A stretch of DNA of 64,000 nucleotides from Paraburkholderia franconis (GTDB lineage: Bacteria; Pseudomonadota; Gammaproteobacteria; Burkholderiales; Burkholderiaceae): NCBI RefSeq assembly GCF_009362735.1, contig NZ_WHNP01000018.1:92899-156898 (forward strand), in the 5' to 3' direction. Below, piece after piece: positions 61,769 to 64,000 of this stretch. Numbering within the stretch: position 1 is the first letter of the stretch; every line of letters starts with the position of its first letter. The notes under the pieces are model-generated. The model was not told the origin of the DNA. It did not search any database and worked only from the letters and a program-made list of their open reading frames with translations. The position numbers were made by a program, and so were the translations under genes.

Positions 61769-62992
61769 TTACATCTTGCAAGCGCCGGGCTTTTCCGGCG
61801 AGAACGCTTCGCTTGCAGGAACAGTGGTGATCTGTTTGTAGTAGTCCCACGGTCCCTTCGATTCGCCCGTCGTCTTGACCTGCATCAGGTACATGTCGTG
61901 TAGTGCGAGACCATCGTGGCGGATGTGACCGTTGCGCGAGAAGAAGTCGTTAATCGGAGTTGACTTCATCTTGGCCATGACCGTTGCCGTATCATCGGTG
62001 CCAGTCGCTGCAATTGCCTGGAGGTAGTGCGTAACGGCGGAATACATGCCTGCCTGGACCATCGTCGGCATCCTCTTTGTCCGGTCGAAGAAGCGCTTGG
62101 CGAACTTACGTGAAGCATCGTCCGCATCCCAATAGAAGGGCGTGGTCAACACGAGTCCACCGGCCTGATCGAGGCCCATACTGTTCACGTCGGTGATGAA
62201 CGTCAGGAGGGAGGTAACGTGTTGCTTGCCGCCATTTGACAGGCCGAATTCGCTCGCGCCCTTGATGGCGTTGACAGTATCGGTACCCGAGTTGGCAAGC
62301 GCGATGACGTTTGCGCCAGAAGCTTGTGCTTTCAGGAGGTAGGACGAGAAGTCGGCCGTGTTCAACGGGTGCCGCACGGAGCCTAGAACCTTGCCTCCCT
62401 GCTGTTCGACGACGGTGGTGGTGGTTTTCTCGAGGCCGATGCCGAAAGCGAAGTCGACGGTAATGAAGTACCAGCTCTTACCGCCTTGCTTAACCAGAGC
62501 CTTGCCGATTACGTTTGACAAGGCATTGGCGTCATAGATGTACTGGATGCTGTTGGGCGTGCAGGCATCCTCTGTAACGCGCGGTGTGCTGACGCCGCCG
62601 AGGACAACAATCTTGTTCTTTTCTTTCGTAAGACCCATCACCGCGAGTGCGACCACGGAGTTCGAGATATCAAAGATGGCGTCGACCTTGCCATTCTCAT
62701 ACCACTGGCGGGCGATACTCAAACCCACGTCGGTCTTGTTCTGATGGTCGGCGGAGACTATCTCGATCGGCAAACCCGCTACCTTGCCTCCGAAATCAGC
62801 GACGGCCATCTGGACGGCTGTAAGCGATCCGTTACCGGACCAGTCCGAAAATGGACCGGACATATCGGTCAGGACACCAATTTTGACAACTCCGTTGGAG
62901 ATCCCAGCGGCGCTTGCGGAAAAGGTCGCGGTAAGGCCGATGGTGCACACTGCCGCCGCGATAAGGGCGCGAATTCTGTAACGCTTCTTCAC
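61769..62992 (-). CDS. Branched-chain/amide-type ABC transporter substrate-binding protein
   Basis: A 407-residue periplasmic protein of the LivK/type I fold. A signal peptide (basic start, hydrophobic AVCTIGLTATFSASAAG) precedes VVKIGVLTDMSGPFSDWSGN, and ADHQNKTDVGLSIARQWYEN follows the family pattern. The GTG start at 62992 has an AGGAG site. Ligands of this family include branched-chain amino acids, amides and aromatic acids; this protein's ligand is unknown. First gene of the minus-strand set. Confidence 0.88.
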   Translation of the reverse strand: MKKRYRIRALIAAAVCTIGLTATFSASAAGISNGVVKIGVLTDMSGPFSDWSGNGSLTAVQMAVADFGGKVAGLPIEIVSADHQNKTDVGLSIARQWYENGKVDAIFDISNSVVALAVMGLTKEKNKIVVLGGVSTPRVTEDACTPNSIQYIYDANALSNVIGKALVKQGGKSWYFITVDFAFGIGLEKTTTTVVEQQGGKVLGSVRHPLNTADFSSYLLKAQASGANVIALANSGTDTVNAIKGASEFGLSNGGKQHVTSLLTFITDVNSMGLDQAGGLVLTTPFYWDADDASRKFAKRFFDRTKRMPTMVQAGMYSAVTHYLQAIAATGTDDTATVMAKMKSTPINDFFSRNGHIRHDGLALHDMYLMQVKTTGESKGPWDYYKQITTVPASEAFSPEKPGACKM

Positions 62993-63014
62993 GATAGTCT
63001 CCTAGTTTAGTTAC

Positions 63015-63168
63015 TCCTCCCGTAGTCCCGCGGTGCACTGCTGGACTAAGACTGAGGGCAGTCTAAGAACTCTTTTTTTTTTGTCACAAACGAGTTATAC
63101 CGATCCATGCATGAGCCAAACTGATGCGTGGTGAGGGCTCTGTGAAATTGAGGGCGGCGCCGGATGGC
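63015..63168 (-). promoter_or_regulatory. Leader of the livK-like operon
   Basis: Non-coding leader with a T10-rich tract (63073-63083), a CTAAGACTGAGGGCAGTCTA dyad and a short GCATGCAT palindrome (63107-63115 area). It is repeated at 50461-50613. It should contain the operon promoter; individual boxes cannot be placed reliably. Confidence 0.55.
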
Positions 63169-63172
63169 ACTT

Positions 63173-63540
63173 CTTCAGAAAGATGCTGCGTTCATACCCG
63201 GTGCCCCGGAAGATCGTCACCGACCAGTTGCGCAGTTACCCGGCGGCGAAGGAAGAAGTGCCGGAGCTGGCCGGCGTGAAGCACGTCTTCGTGAAGGCCT
63301 CGGCCAGGGCGAACATCCGCGCGGAGAACAGCCACCCAACCGACACGTCGGCGTGAGCGCCAGATGCAGGGTTTCCGCGATCTGCGGCGCACGCAGTCAT
63401 TTCTCTCCCGCTTCGCACCCATCCGCCAGCACTTAGCTTTGCCCCGGCACAGGATGAACGCTGCCCGTCATCGTGCGGAGCTTCAAGCACGTCTGCTCGC
63501 CTGTTATGACTGGGCATGCCCGCAAATTCCCCTGACTTTT
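63173..63540 (+). pseudogene. IS6-family transposase remnant (C-terminal part, frameshifted)
   Basis: The first frame reads PVPRKIVTDQLRSYPAAKEE and ends at NSHPTDTSA with a stop at 63356. A second frame then continues the protein with RQMQGFRDLRRTQSFLSRFA and further C-terminal residues ending near LLACYDWACPQ. These are the last Asp and Glu regions of an IS6-type DDE enzyme. The N-terminal half is missing. A single frameshift near 63330-63350 breaks the frame. Confidence 0.8.
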
Positions 63541-63817
63541 TAATGCGGATGACCTTAATTTATTCGCATCGTGACCGTTTGCGGAAAAAGCATCCGTTAC
63601 GATTTTCGCAAAACGCGTGTAGCGAGCGCGTACGACGTCCCGTAACGTTTCCGCGACATGTTGGGGAAAGACGATGGCACTTACCGTGGCCGCGGAAAGA
63701 ATTGGCAATGTCCCGGGCGTAGTTGAAGGTTGAAGGCGGCGGTTCCCCGTTGGAAATCCGAGAGAATCGGGTTTCGACGACCAACTTCCCGGACAGGGGA
63801 CCAAGGAGAACCGCCAA
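63541..63817. other. Region between IS remnants
   Basis: No gene seen. It likely contains the left end and promoter of the transposase that starts at 63818. Confidence 0.4.
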
Positions 63818-64000
63818 ATGAAGCGTACCAAGAAGAAGCCCCAAAGCGCCAGCGCGCCGTTGCACGTGGTGCCCAAGCAGGACCCGGACGGGCTGCGCGC
63901 CTGTTTTGCCGAGAACAGTCAGCTCCTGTTGCCCATGCTCGATCTGATTCAGAACACCCGCGCCAGCATCGACGAGTTAATGCACGAAGCCGGCCGTAGC
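63818..64000 (+). CDS. 5' end of a transposase, probably IS256-type (partial)
   Basis: The first 61 codons of a gene cut by the window edge. An ATG at 63818 with an AAGGAG site opens MKRTKKKPQSASAPLHVVPK, then ENSQLLLPMLDLIQNTRASI and DELMHEAGR. This N-terminal style fits IS256-type transposases in my memory, but no catalytic residues are visible in the window, so the family call is tentative. Confidence 0.55.
   Translation, partial: MKRTKKKPQSASAPLHVVPKQDPDGLRACFAENSQLLLPMLDLIQNTRASIDELMHEAGRS

Overview
The window reads as a chromosomal segment of a GC-rich betaproteobacterium of the Burkholderia/Paraburkholderia/Caballeronia group. The grounds are strong G/C third-position bias, a two-subunit arginine succinyltransferase with an AraC-type ArgR, an MdtABC-type RND pump, HDOD/c-di-GMP proteins, and long intergenic repeats that I recall from this group. 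No rRNA, tRNA or CRISPR array was seen.

Layout. (1) 0.4-2.9 kb: a two-SmpA-domain lipoprotein, a patatin-like phospholipase and a methyltransferase. (2) 3.3-17 kb: an arginine/ornithine module made of a basic amino-acid ABC transporter (aotQMP), an AraC-type ArgR, the complete ast/aru arginine succinyltransferase operon (astC-aruF-aruG-astD-astB-astE) and, beyond it, the binding protein aotJ. Two inverted copies of a ~0.8 kb palindromic element bracket the ast operon exactly, and a cluster of hairpins precedes aotQ. (3) 17.3-23.9 kb: a signalling cluster of two EAL-like/HDOD proteins, an HDOD-GAF protein and a PAS-GGDEF-EAL protein. (4) 24.1-33.3 kb: an exported peroxiredoxin, a small membrane protein and an mdtABC-type efflux operon on the minus strand. 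(5) 33.9-36.4 kb: an IclR regulator, a candidate small RNA with a strong terminator, a broken IS6-type transposase and an IclR-like remnant. (6) 36.5-47.7 kb: a minus-strand operon joining hydroxyquinol ring cleavage (intradiol dioxygenase, maleylacetate reductase) to dehydrogenases and a ribose-type ABC importer, with a divergent HTH regulator and a perfect 24-bp palindrome between them. (7) 47.9-50.7 kb: a decayed zone with an IS30-type remnant, a MITE-like element, a TetR gene and a truncated copy of the livG 5' half joined to a copy of a distant operon leader. (8) 50.8-63.0 kb: a TetR paralogue, a LysR, and a ~10.4 kb minus-strand gene set: branched-chain/amide-type ABC transporter (livK-like, livG, livF, livH, livM), a MOSC protein, a ferredoxin-type reductase, an imidase-like deacetylase-fold hydrolase, a small CxxC protein, a COG0523 (CobW) GTPase and an amidase. 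(9) 63.2-64 kb: IS6-type transposase remnants and the 5' end of another transposase.

How genes work together: aot imports arginine/ornithine, ArgR is expected to sense arginine, and ast converts it to glutamate, succinate and ammonia. The hydroxyquinol operon would feed 3-oxoadipate to central metabolism. The set in region 8 looks like an undescribed nitrogen-compound utilisation system: import, a possible MOSC/2Fe-2S N-reduction step, ring opening by an imidase-like enzyme, and amide hydrolysis. Its substrate cannot be read from sequence. Its flanks carry several IS remnants and a partial duplication of its own leader and livG, so it probably arrived or rearranged by mobile-element activity.
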